In this document: one piece after another, positions 37,303-48,443 of the stretch
Layout: each line of letters begins with the position of its first letter
Numbering within the stretch: the first letter of the stretch is position 1
DNA from: Mangifera indica
Taxonomy: Eukaryota; Streptophyta; Magnoliopsida; Sapindales; Anacardiaceae
NCBI RefSeq assembly: GCF_011075055.1
Contig: NC_058137.1
Location: 27,203,463 to 27,267,462 of the forward strand
Reading direction: 5' to 3'
DNA length: 64,000 nt
Made by a program: the position numbers and the translations under genes
The notes under the pieces: model-generated
The model's database searches: none
Told to the model about the DNA's origin: nothing
The model's input: the letters and a program-made list of their open reading frames with translations, nothing else

Positions 37303-38014
37303 CAAACTTCAGGGAAACTTCAATCTTCGTCTGACTGATGTGACCTGACTAGTTTTATGCCCAGTTAGCTTCAGCTTTGCTTGCTCTAGCTTCATAGCTT
37401 GTCCCTGCAAGCTGTTGGCTAGTATCTCTTTCTTGTGGGTGATATGTAGTTTCTGCTTCTTTTTACTTTCATGAGCAAGTAAAAATGATTGTCTGAATCT
37501 CGCCGATTATTCTGCCAAAAAATAAACATGATGAGGAAATGCCAAGTTATGCACTTAGATGTAAATTAGCCTTGTGATACAAGATCAGTATTGAAGGTTA
37601 ATAGGTTTGGTTTGTTTGGTTTATGTTGAGCATAGGTTGAGTTGAAATTTAATTGGTCTTCAAAAACAAAACAATACATATAATGAACGCAAATTAAAAC
37701 TGTAGAAACGTAGAAGGAACATAGTAATTTTTTACGGTTTGACTATTTTCGATGTATCTTACATTCATGGGACATAGTCCAACAAAAGTATCTATTAAGA
37801 AATACTATTATTGTCAATTACAAGTTGAAATTAATCACAAACAAACGCTCCCTGTTCACTCCATACGTAGAACAATGTGTATACAAAGAACTTCATAGTT
37901 ACCATCACCTGTTACTTTTCCAAACAGCAGGAGTGTATTTAACTTAATCCCTCTCAAACATCATTTTGTTTTCAGAAATCACCAAATTAGATCATTTATG
38001 TTTTCTGTTTTTTC
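37303..38014. other. Spacer between NLR fragments
   Basis: No gene, repeat or RNA recognised. Confidence 0.4.
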
Positions 38015-38480
38015 AGCTTTGTGGATGTTAACTTGGTTGCAGTGCAAGATACAAACTCAGCAGAGAAACCGCTAGAATGCTCAAGGAGACACAGAGGCTT
38101 TTGAAGGTTAGTGGTGTGACTGCTAGAAGCCTAGAACAGAACTTGTGAATTATTTGGCAAAAGACGTTGAGTATACCCCGGACCATCAGTTGGAAAACAA
38201 ACAACAACATCAATAAATTTGGCCAAAGTCATGAGTCTGTTGAATGATTATGACGTTCATAGGACTAATGTTTGGGGCATGCGAGGAGGGGCTTAGACTA
38301 CCCTGGTAAAACTTGAACAAAAATCTCAAAAATACTTCGCCAACTCAACAATTTGTCATGGTAATGAGGGATACTGTGTCCGAGGATCTAGTTTTAAAAA
38401 GGGTGTTCAAGTAAAATAACAGAGATTGAATCTGAAGTGAAAATTATACAAAGTGTGAAGAGGTTGCCTGTTCAACCGTA
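38015..38480 (+). pseudogene. Decayed NLR fragment (end of coiled coil into P-loop)
   Basis: In shifting plus-strand frames the sequence reads equivalents of the gene at 38820: a CSARYKLSRETARMLKE-like piece (38040-38100), a TTSINLAKVMSLLNDYD-like piece (38200-38250) and a ruined P-loop reading VWGMRGGA followed by a stop (about 38270-38300). It may be the continuation of the 36838 fragment, separated by about 700 bp. Confidence 0.65.
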
Positions 38481-38819
38481 TGGTAATTTTGCCTCTTAAT
38501 TTATACTTTAAGCCTGATTTCTAATTAAGTGACATCCCTGCCCCTTTTAAGCCACGAAAGTCAACTTGTGGATTTTTCATTTCCATGCTTCCTTAGTTGA
38601 CCATCAAATTTTGAAGAAGAAATTTTCGAAGTCTCTGACATCTTGTTCGGTTGGTTTATTTGCACGGATAGGAGAGCCAAGAAATCTGTAAATTATTATA
38701 AAGCTTGAGAGCTGAGATCCTGGATCCAGGTTTCTTTGGCTAGTCTTGGCTCGTGGCTTCTCTACTAAGTCCTTTGAATTTTATTAAGATTTGATATCTT
38801 TGATCATCTAACTTCCTCC

Positions 38820-40170
38820 ATGGAAGTAGCAGCTTCAATCATAAGTTCCATTCTGGTACCAGCCTGCGGCTCTCTTTGTAGCTCAACCTACCCCACCATC
38901 CGCAACACCTCAAAAATCCAATCAAATATCGATGCTTTGGAAAAGGAGAGGAAGAATCTAGTCGATCTTAGAGAAGACATCAAGGGTCAACTCGCATTAG
39001 CTGAGAAAGAAGAAAAGTTGCCAACACTTCAAGTGCAAAATTGGTTAAAAGAAGTTGAAGATTTTACACTTGAAGTGGAAATGATGAAAGAAGTTATGGA
39101 AGCCAACAAGAAGAGACTCGGTGGATGTTTGTGTAGTTGCAGTCTGCGCATTAGACTTGGTGAGGAAGTGGCAAGGTCGCTCAAGAAGGTGAAAAGGCTT
39201 ATTGTCGATGGAAGTTTCCCCAATGGTCTATTGACCGACAATTATGCTGCAAAGCGTGTAGAGCCTGTCCCTGGACCTTCAATCCAAGATCAAACAACAG
39301 CATCAAAAAATTTGGCCAAACTTATGAAACTTCTGGATGATGATGGTGTCCGGAGAATTGGCATCTGGGGTATGGGTGGAGTTGGAAAGACAACTCTTGT
39401 TAAGAACCTGAATAATTGTCTCCTGAAAGATGACTCAAGGCAGCCTTCTCGCATGGTGATGTGGACTACAGTCTCCAAGGTTTTGGATCTAAAACGAGTT
39501 CAAGCGCAAATAGCTGAGAGATTGAATTTGGTGGTGAAAATGGAAGAAAGTGAGCAGCAACTAAGCATTCGTCTATATAAAAGACTTCTGAAGGAGAACA
39601 ACTTTCTTCTCATCTTGGATGACGTTTGGGAGACGATTGATTTGGACTGTTTGGGTATTCCGCGGCCTGAAGAGCATGCAGGTTCAAAGATCATACTGAC
39701 AACTAGAAACTTAGATGTTTGTCGGGCCATGAAGACTGATGTTGAAGTTAGAGTGGATGTTCTTGGTGATGAAGAGTCCTGGAAATTGTTTAGTCAAAAT
39801 GCCGCTGAAGTAGCCAGTTCAGATTACATCAAACCATTCGCTGAGGCAATTTCTAAAGAATGTAAGGGGTTGCCTTTGGCTATCATAACCATGGGAACAG
39901 CCATGAGAGGAAAGACAATGGTCAAGCCATGGAAGCATGCTCTGAATGAGTTGCGAAGATCAGTGCCATGTATCAAAGGCTTGAAGATAACGTCTACAAG
40001 CCTGTAAAATGGAGTTATGATTCCTTGGAAGATAAGAAAATCAAATCCTGTTTCCTATACTGCTCTTTGTTTCCCGAGGATTTTTCAATTGAAGTAGACG
40101 AACTAGTGTGGTGCTGGTTGGCTGAAGGGTTACTAGAAGAGCAAGAAAATTATGAAACTCATATAATATA
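38820..40170 (+). pseudogene. CC-NB-ARC resistance-type gene (NLR), frameshifted and lacking LRRs
   Basis: The first frame (38820-40007) encodes a coiled-coil N-terminus (residues about 1-110), then NB-ARC with P-loop GMGGVGKTT (about 181-189), kinase-2 LLILDDVW (about 262-269), RNBS-B ILTTRN (about 282) and GLPLA (about 349). Near 39975-39985 one base appears lost. The family's continuation (YKPVKWSYDSLEDKKIKSCFLYCSLFPED) then runs in another frame to 40171, where it ends abruptly at inserted TRIM DNA. No leucine-rich repeats follow. Intact family members are intracellular immune receptors; this copy could at most give a truncated CC-NB protein of about 395 aa. It lies between the two metabolic segments. 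Confidence 0.85.
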
Positions 40171-40865
40171 AAACAAATTGGTTTGTGTTAAGATTCAATT
40201 CATATACTTATATACCACTTACTTTGTTTAATTTTATTAAATGTGAGACTCAAATGTGAGACTCTCTTTCTTTTTATTTGAGTCTCTGACACCTCGACTC
40301 AAGTGCAATCACCATACACTGTTAGACTTGTCGTTTGGCTCTGCCAGTTTTGGTTGGGATAAAATTAAGTAAAATGAGTGGTATATAAAAATGTAGATTA
40401 GACCTTAACACAAACTAATTAGTTTTGTGTAATATGAATTTTGATCTTCATACTTATAGGTCCAATATATATTCCAACATAGTATCAGAGCTCGAGTCAA
40501 ACAGTGGGTCTAACAGCCTAAAATGTTTCTCGATACAAGTGACAATATGTCTAATAAATTTTCGATATGGTATCTAAACATGAGTCAAACGGTCGGTCTA
40601 ACAACCTAAAATATTTTTGGATACAAGTGACAACACAATCAACCAAAAATCGGCTGAATCAAACAGTAGATCTAACAACCTATGATGGTTGCACTTGAGT
40701 GGGGATGTTAGAGACTCAAATAAAAAGAAAGAGAGTCTCATATCTAATAAACACAACATAAGAGTGTGATATACACGTGTTGGAGATTAAACTTTAATAC
40801 AAGCTAATTAGTTTTATGTAATATGAATTTCAATCTCTACATTTATAGGATTAATATATTTGTGA
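40163..40865. mobile_element. Two TRIM elements joined head-to-head (inverted)
   Basis: Right part (about 40340-40865, plus strand): the end of an LTR, a primer-binding site TAGTATCAGAGC (40480-40491; 11 of 12 match to the tRNA-Met site), an internal region, a purine tract GAGTGGGGA, and a 3' LTR starting TGTTAGAGACTC at 40706. Left part (40163 to about 40335) is the minus-strand counterpart: an LTR start (reverse complement TGTCAGAGACTC at about 40291), a purine tract and internal sequence. The two halves form a long imperfect inverted repeat. The insertion cuts the NLR pseudogene. Confidence 0.7.
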
Positions 40866-40899
40866 TATGATATGAGTAATTTCTATAGTTGTTTGAGTG

Positions 40900-41095
40900 A
40901 GAGGTCTGAATTAAACCCTAGTGGAAGAAGAAGCAACCTCTATATGTTGCATGGAGCTTCATTGAATAAGTTTAGGTCTAAGATAAAGACACAGCCTGTG
41001 GTAGATCTTCTATCATGTAAGTTGGTGGCCCAATCTGCATCAACATAACAATTTAACTCTAGAACAAATCCAGCTTGAAAGAATAAGCTGGTCTA
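40900..41095 (-). pseudogene. Copia RNase H scrap
   Basis: The minus strand reads LNCYVDADWAT, then RRSTTGCVF, the RNase H signatures of a copia pol (compare GYSDSDFAG and STSGY in the element at 1-4396). Only about 60 codons survive, in a sequence clearly different from that element. Confidence 0.6.
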
Positions 41096-41516
41096 TCGTT
41101 GAAGAAAAGTTGTCCAATTTATACAGTTATAGTATAGCTCAAATATTAAGGAATATAATATACAAATAAAAATAATATATTTCCTTTAATAGCAGCTACC
41201 GAAACCTGAGTAATGGCATTTTTGTTTCAACCAATCACAAACGTTTTATCTGTAAGTGTCTGCTTTTCAAAATGAAAGCATACTCTTGTATGTAGGCTAG
41301 CAGCGCCAGGCCGCACATCGGAAAACCGTTTTAAATTTATTACGTATGAAAAATACAATACAAAATTCCTTCTTCATCTCCACCAAGATAACGTTTTTAT
41401 AAATAGGAAGTGCCAAGCGGCAACGGTACAGAATAATTAATTAGTTTTTGTCTCTTAAATTCTACGTTCATTGTTAAAATCAATTTATGCCTGTATTGAC
41501 ATCTGCTTCATTGTTT
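41096..41516. other. Spacer before segment B
   Basis: No gene recognised. Similarity to the TPS1 upstream DNA starts at about 41517 (TTATCTCAGATATGTCTC). Confidence 0.4.
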
Positions 41517-41682
41517 TTATCTCAGATATGTCTCAATAAAAAATTCATATTAATATTAAACATAGTAGCCCACTTTGAATTTAAGCTCTTTCTATTTAGA
41601 AAGGTGTGATTAGTTTCTAATCTGTTTTTAACACTAACTAAACTTTAAAACGTTTTTCAGGTGCGGTGCTGGACATAGGTTC

Positions 41683-41689
41683 TATATAA
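41683..41689 (+). promoter_or_regulatory. TATA box of TPS2
   Basis: TATATAA 71-77 bp before the ATG, in the same context as for TPS1. Compared with TPS1, about 44 extra bases (about 41630-41673) lie immediately upstream and about 20 more near 41548-41567. Confidence 0.7.
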
Positions 41690-41759
41690 GAGTATGATCG
41701 CTTGTGGAAAAACCTACACTTACAGATAAAAGTTTAGAGTGATTAGTTGAAAGAAAAAT

Positions 41760-44700
41760 ATGTCGTCTACCCAGATTTCAGCTGCTGCAACTTCACCACC
41801 CAAACCTGTTCGTCCCACTGCTAATTTCCTTCCCACGATATGGGGGAACCAGTTCCTCAAAGATGATTCTGAATTCAAGGTAAACAAACACATCACATAT
41901 TAGACATTTACAGTATTAATATAGAAAATGCTCAGTCGTGGAAAAATAATAACAAAAACTAACCACTAATGTCATCAGTTAAGATTTTATATTTTGGAAA
42001 CTGGTAAGTTTCAGATACTCTTTCCTAATAATACTTAGATATGTATATAAGAACATATATATACATTCTATAGAAAGATATTTTACCTCCACATGCCTTA
42101 CCAGGAGGAAAATATGATGGTTACATATTCTACATTTAAACCAGAGCATGCATGCAATTACTAAATGGATTGGAATTTTATATAATATGCATACATACAT
42201 ACATACATACATACATACATACATACATGCATGCATATATATGTATGTATGTATTTGAAGGAAAAATTGAAATTTATCTTATAGGCTTAAGGTGGGTGGG
42301 AACATTACTCTTAATTTTTTTTTAATGCAACTTTAATTTTGATATGAGTGTTGCACTTTTTCATGTGTAAATATGATGGTTAACTTAAATATTCATGTAT
42401 ATTTTTTAATTTTTCTGAAGAAAATTGATCCCAAAACTCAAGAAGAATATGAAAAATTGAAAGAAGAGGTAAGAAGGATGATAATGGATAATACAGATCA
42501 TACGTCACTTCAGAAATTGAACTTGATTGATACAACACAAAAAGTATGTGTGGCTTATAACTTTGAAGAAGAGATAGAAGATGCTTTGCAAAAAATTTAT
42601 AAAGATTGTGACATTGACCATTACAATGATTTGCACACTGTTTCTGTGTATTTTCGACTTCTTCGACAACAAGGAATAATGGTTTCTTGCGGTAAGTTGT
42701 TCAATCTTAACGAGAACTCATTAAACTTAAAAAAAATATAAGCATGTCTAATGAAAGGTCGTTGTTGTAAGCAGATGTGTTTAAAAAGTTTAAAGATGAA
42801 AATGGGAAATTCAAGTCATCCTTAATTAATGATGTTCAAGGAATGCTAAATTTGTATGAGGCAGCACAGTTCACCATTCCTGGCGAAGATATTCTGGATG
42901 AAGCCCTCGCTTTCACAACCACCCAACTTAAGTCATTAGCATCTTGTGTAAGCCCTGAAGCTGCAGAAGAAATAAATCATGCTTTGAAATGTCCTATTCG
43001 TAAGAGCGTACCAAAGCTTGAGGCAAGATTTTTCATGTCTATCTATCCAAGAGATGAGCCTCACAATAAAACGCTACTTAAATTTGCGAAGCTGGATTAT
43101 AACTTACTGCAAGTGAGGCACCAGAAGCAACTCAATGAAATCTTACGGTAAGTTCCCTTTTTTAAAAAAAAAATAATTGAGATTTTTTTAATATAATAAT
43201 CATGTTATTAAGTTTTGGTTATAATAACATGAAGATTTATTATTTCAGGTGGTGGAAAACTACAGGGTTTACTAAAGAGCTTCCTTACATTAGGGACAGA
43301 ATTGTGGAGGAATACTTTTGGGTCTTGGGAATGTATAACTATGAGCCAAAATATGCATATGGGATAAGAAAATTGACTGAAGTTTTCTCTATGCAAATCC
43401 TCTTAGATGATACATTCGATTCATATGGTACACTTGAAGAACTCACACTCTTTACAGAAGCAATTAGAAGGTAAATTATATATCAATTAAGAGTTTCATT
43501 ATAAATTAAGAAATTGTATATTTATAATGATTTTCATGTTCAAAATCCTGGCTTCAATTTTCATAAAATATATTTATTTTCAGATGGGACATTGACGCCA
43601 TAGATACACTTCCAGACTACATGAAATTCATTTACAAGACACTCTTTGATATTTTGGGCGCAATTGAGGAAGATATGACTCGGGAAGGAAGACCATATGG
43701 CATAAGTTATACAAAAAAGTTGGTAGGTGATTTCAAGCTTTGCCCTTCAAATGGTTTTATACATGACATGAATAAAAATTCAAGAATATCAAACAAAAAC
43801 AGCATTAATTGTCTTACGGTATATAAAATTTCTTTCTTGAACATTTCTTGTGTAATGTTCTCTAGGTGCAACGAGTGATAGAAGCATATTATACTGAAGC
43901 CGTATGGTTCAATAAAGGTTATGTTCCAACATTTAAGGAATATATGGATGTTGCACTGGAAACGGCTAGCTGCCGATTGATAATATCAATTCCCTTCATT
44001 GCCTTGTGTGCAACGGAAGAGGATTTTGAGTGGTTGTGCTCTGATCAAAAGATTATAACAGCAGTAGATATTATCAGCAGACTCTTGGATGACAAAGCAT
44101 CACACAGGGTATGAAATTATATGTAACATTCTTGGTCTAATAATCCAATTCATTGTAAAGATATTGTTTACATTAGATACATTATCTATCATGGTTCTGT
44201 TTTTGGATTTTGCAACTCAAAATACGTTTTGTCAGCTTAAGAAACTCATAGGCTATTTAACCAGCAATATAGTATGATACACATACAAACCCGTAATCTC
44301 TCCCGTACTTTTTCAATGTGAGATTTGCTTAAGATATCACAATAAAACCTTATCATCGCTGATCTTTGCCCCACCATTGTTCAAAAGGACATAGTGAAGT
44401 GACTTTGATATCATTTGTAACATCTCTAGTCTAATAGTCTAATTATTGTTAAGATATTATCCACTTTGGGTATATAATTCATCATAATTTTGTTTTTGAG
44501 TTTTGTAATCCAAAATACACATGTTTTATTATAATATCTCTCAGTGATATCAGATGCGCATACAAACCTAACATCTCTTTTTTATTTTATCAATATGAGA
44601 TTTATCTATGAGTATGATGTTATGTGAGATTTAACTTTTTACTGTTGCACCTTTTCCATGCTAATAGTATGCGTTTGTTATGAATTAGTTTGAGCAAAAG

Positions 44701-44985
44701 AGAGGACATGTTCCTTCGGCTGTTGAATGCTACATGAAGCAACATGGTGTTTCAGAAGACGAGGCAATTAGGGTGATTCTTGAGCAAGTTGCAGACGCTT
44801 GGAAAGATTTGAATGAGGCCATGCTTAAACCAACTCCTATATCGATGCCTCTGCTTGAACGGATTCACCACTATGTTTGTACTATGGAATTTATGTACAA
44901 GGATGATCTTGATATTGATGCCTTCAGTGACTCTTCTAAAATTAAAGACCAAGTTGCCTCAGTGCTTAGGGACCCAATAATTTGA
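41760..44985 (+). CDS. Sesquiterpene synthase, TPS-a type (TPS2), 7 exons
   Basis: Exons 41760-41879, 42421-42691, 42775-43147, 43249-43470, 43584-43722, 43866-44108 and 44689-44985 have exactly the same lengths as TPS1 and give 554 aa. Seen: RPX8W (18-28), RDR (270-272), DDTFD (308-312) and DDKASHRFE (450-458), including the unusual Lys452. Of 27 residue differences from TPS1, 20 fall in exons 1-3 and none in exons 4-5. Both genes look functional; whether the products differ is unknown. The upstream region lacks the copia element. Intron 1 has a run of ATAC/CATA repeats (about 42186-42250) where TPS1 has a CA repeat. Confidence 0.95.
44122..44630 (-). mobile_element. TRIM-like element in TPS2 intron 6
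   Basis: Ortholog of the element at 6907-7412: repeats beginning TGTAACATT and TGTAACATC, with a GATATCA primer-site remnant before the second. It differs from the TPS1 copy mainly by C/T and G/A changes, clearly more than the surrounding exons do. Right end approximate. Confidence 0.6.
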
Positions 44986-46278
44986 AGACCACTTCTCTTG
45001 AGCACTTTATATATGGAATAAGTCAAGTGCATATATGTTTGTATGGCAAGATATAAGATGGCATTGAATAATGTAATATAATATGTTAGTAAACAGCTTG
45101 ATTGGTGTATGTATGTATGTATTGCAGAGTGCAACATTTTGGGTTTGAGTTCTATTTTATTCTATTTACCCCAGTCAATAAAAATTATTATAATGTTAGA
45201 GTCCCGCATTTGCAAATAATGATTAGTTCCATTTAATTATTTAGTTCCTATTAATACTGAAAATGATCTTAATTTTTTCTAATTTTAATACAAAATAAAT
45301 GTGAAACAATTTAGAAATAATAAATCGAACTATAAATAGGCATTAAATTTTTTTTGAAAAAAAAGAATGTTTAGTTCAGAATGCTGTTAACCAATTATAT
45401 CTTGATAGGAGAGTTTAACACTAATTACATACTGAAATAAAAATTTTAAAAATAAACATTATGTGCATGCGACTCCCTTCACCTTGCTTGCACCAATAAA
45501 TGCTAAAAATATGTTATTCAGGAGTATAAATTAGTGATAATCACATTTTTACTTATATTTTCTTTTAAATTATTTGATTTATCTTTAATTTAAATTCAAT
45601 GAAACATTTAAGTTCGTATGTATTGAGATAAGATAAAAAATACCTCCTCGCATAGTTGATCCATGAATATTATCTCCTTGCATGGTCTTTCCTTACATAT
45701 TCTCTCATTGCATGTCTCTCTGCATATAGTAGCTAATACAGTTTGTTCCTTTCTTTACAACTTTCATTAGTAAATAATAGAAAATGTTAAGTCTCTCTAC
45801 TATATATATAAAGAGACTAATATTCTAATGAGTGTAGCTTTTGACATAATGAATATATTGAAGTCAAATTTTGACATAGTTTTCCTCGATCCCTTATTTA
45901 AATTTTGATCTTTCTCATAATATCTGAGTTTTGAAATAATAACGTCTAAAGCATGGTTTATAATGCTCCGCTTACTTCAAATTAATTTCATTTAGTAGTA
46001 ATGACAAAAGACTCAACTAGTGAGAGTTTCCTTTTACGAAATTTGAGCTCTAATTCGAATTTAATCTTCTCCTCAAATTAATCTTCAGATTATATCTGGA
46101 AAGTTGACTTCATCAAACTATTGATTCAAATCGACTGTTAAGGAGATTAGTCATTTGTAAGAGATGAAACTATAATCTTTTAAGATTTTAAAGACAAAAA
46201 AGTTATTACGTTGGCATACAGAAACATTCATACAATATAACTTTTATACATATCTTTCCGAGAAGTGTCTCTTTGAGC
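44986..46278. other. Intergenic region between TPS2 and CYP-1'
   Basis: No gene. AATAAA at 45177-45182 is a plausible poly(A) signal. GTGTA at 45832-45836 is the unoccupied target of the 2.49-kb solo LTR of segment A. Confidence 0.6.
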
Positions 46279-48443
46279 CTATGGATGATAAGGAACGGGA
46301 ATCAAGCAGAAATCATCTTTTCTTTTCATGCTGACACCAAATGACTCAGTCATGTCCAAATCTTTATTCTTCATTCCATCGGGAAGTTTCCAGTCAAAAT
46401 GGTATAGCAACTTTGCCAGAGTAAGTTCAACGTTGGCCATGCCGAATGAAATTCCTGGGCATATCCTCCTTCCAGCGCCAAATGGGATGAATTCGAAATG
46501 AGTCCCCCTATAGTCAATAGCACTATCAATAAACCTCTCTGGTTTATAGCTTTCAGGTTCAGTCCAAAATTTTGGATCCCTTCCGATAGCCCATGCATTA
46601 ACAATCACTCTGGATTTGGCAGGTATGTTGAATCCATTGATCTCACAATTTTCTCCGCATTCCCTTGGAATTAACAGAGGGACGGGAGTATGTAATCTCA
46701 TAGTCTCTTTTATTAATAGCTTCAAGAACTTCATGTCACTAATGCCTGTTTCATCAACCTTCCCTTCTTGGTTTAAAACTTCCCTTACCTCAACTTGTGC
46801 CTTTCTCATCAGTTTTGGATTTTTTATCATCTCACAAAATGCCCAATCAATTACAGTAGCAGATGTTTCACTTCCAGCACCAAAAATATCCTGTAAAGGA
46901 AGTTTAAATCATGCTTGTTAATTACATGAAATGATACATAAATCTCTAGTTTAAATCATGCTTTATACAGAGAATGCTTCATTTCATCTTGAAAAGTCTA
47001 TGTATGTATAGACTATAGTTCATCTTTGGAAAAATAATGGCAGAAAATCATTTGAACTCTAGAATATATTACAATATTATTATATCAATAAAATTAGATA
47101 CACATAATTTTATTAAATATTTAGTAACGATGGTTTACTATTATTAAACTGACATGGATATTTTTTATATTTTAAAAAAAGATGAGAGAGCTCTCAAATA
47201 AGGTGGAGTCTTTATGTTTGTCAAGTTATATAGGTAGATAGATAGAGAGAGAGAATCAATTTGATTAGTAACGATAATATACGAATATTTAATTAAGTAT
47301 TATTTTATTCATAATTCAAAATTATCTAATTATTTAGTGATATATTAATACAATCCAATTTAATACACATTTTAAGTGTATCTAATTCAATTGATTTTTC
47401 AAACGTTTTATAGAATTTATGTTTAATACACATTTTAAGTATATCTAGTTTAATTGATTTTTTAAACGTTTTATAGAATTTATGTTGACCAAATGTTAGA
47501 GAGATTAATTTATGCATTGAGCTATGAGGATGTAATCGTAGAAGAAGTACTTACAAAAATTATAGCTTTAATGTTATTGGGACTTAAAGAAAATTGAGGA
47601 TCACCGTTCTCATGAAGCTTTAGGAGAGCATCAACCAGACCTTTGTCTCCTTCACTCTTGTATGACATCTTATGTTCATTCACAATGTTTTCAAGTATTC
47701 TCTCACCTTCTTGATGCAGCTTCTTAAGTTTTGACTTGATTCCACTGATAGATTGTAGCAGTTTGATGGAAGGAAACAAATCGGGGATATTAAAACCTGC
47801 TACCAGTTTTGTAGATTCTTTGACAACCGCTATGAATGATTCTTTATCTTTGCAAGTTTTTCCAAAAGCTGCCCTTGAAGTGACACCAAATGATGACGAG
47901 AAAATTGCTTCAGTGAGGTTAATTACTGTTCCTGCTTTCGAAGCAATCGAATTTACGAGATCAGAAACCTCTTCTTCTCATAAAGATCGAAAAGATTGAA
48001 CTTGTTTCGGGCTTAAAAGCTCCAAAGTACAAATTTTCTTTATCTTTCTCCAGTAATCACCATATGTGAAAAGACTATACCGTTATTGTCGTAAGATATG
48101 ATACTCACTGCTTCATTATAAGGCCTTGAGGCAAATATGGCGTCATGAGTTTTCATCACTTGTTCAGCGTACTCTGGCGAAGAAACAACAATAGTAGAAA
48201 TTTCTCCCAGCTGTAGGTGCATAAGGGGTCCATATTTCTGTGCCAAATCTCTTAGTGCACGATGAGGCTGAGACCCCATAGCAACAAGCTGTGGAGATTT
48301 CCAATGAAAGGTAATTTCGACGGCCCAGGAGGGAAATTTCGACGCCCATCATTGATTTTATACCTTCTACAAATTTTCATCACCATGAAGACGAAGAGAA
48401 GAAAGCTGAGAGAGATTGACAAAGAGGGGAATATGAACTCCAT
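46279..48443 (-). pseudogene. CYP71 gene CYP-1' (segment B), inactivated
   Basis: Same structure as CYP-1: exon 1 48443-47555 and exon 2 46890-46279. Exon 2 is intact, with ExxR, PERF and the haem Cys. Exon 1 is 889 bp instead of 891 because of two separate 1-bp deletions (near 48290 in CAAGCTGTGG, and near 48066 in CATATGTG). It also has an AGA-to-TGA stop (47978-47980). All three lesions are absent from CYP-1. The intron has gained a roughly 75-bp tandem duplication (about 47361-47485). No full P450 can be made; exon 2 alone lacks the anchor and half the fold. Confidence 0.92.

Noticed and set aside
44871..45137. 88-aa minus-strand frame over TPS2 exon 7 and its 3' flank (also 7655-7921)
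   Set aside because: Antisense to a real exon; conserved only because the two segments are near-identical.
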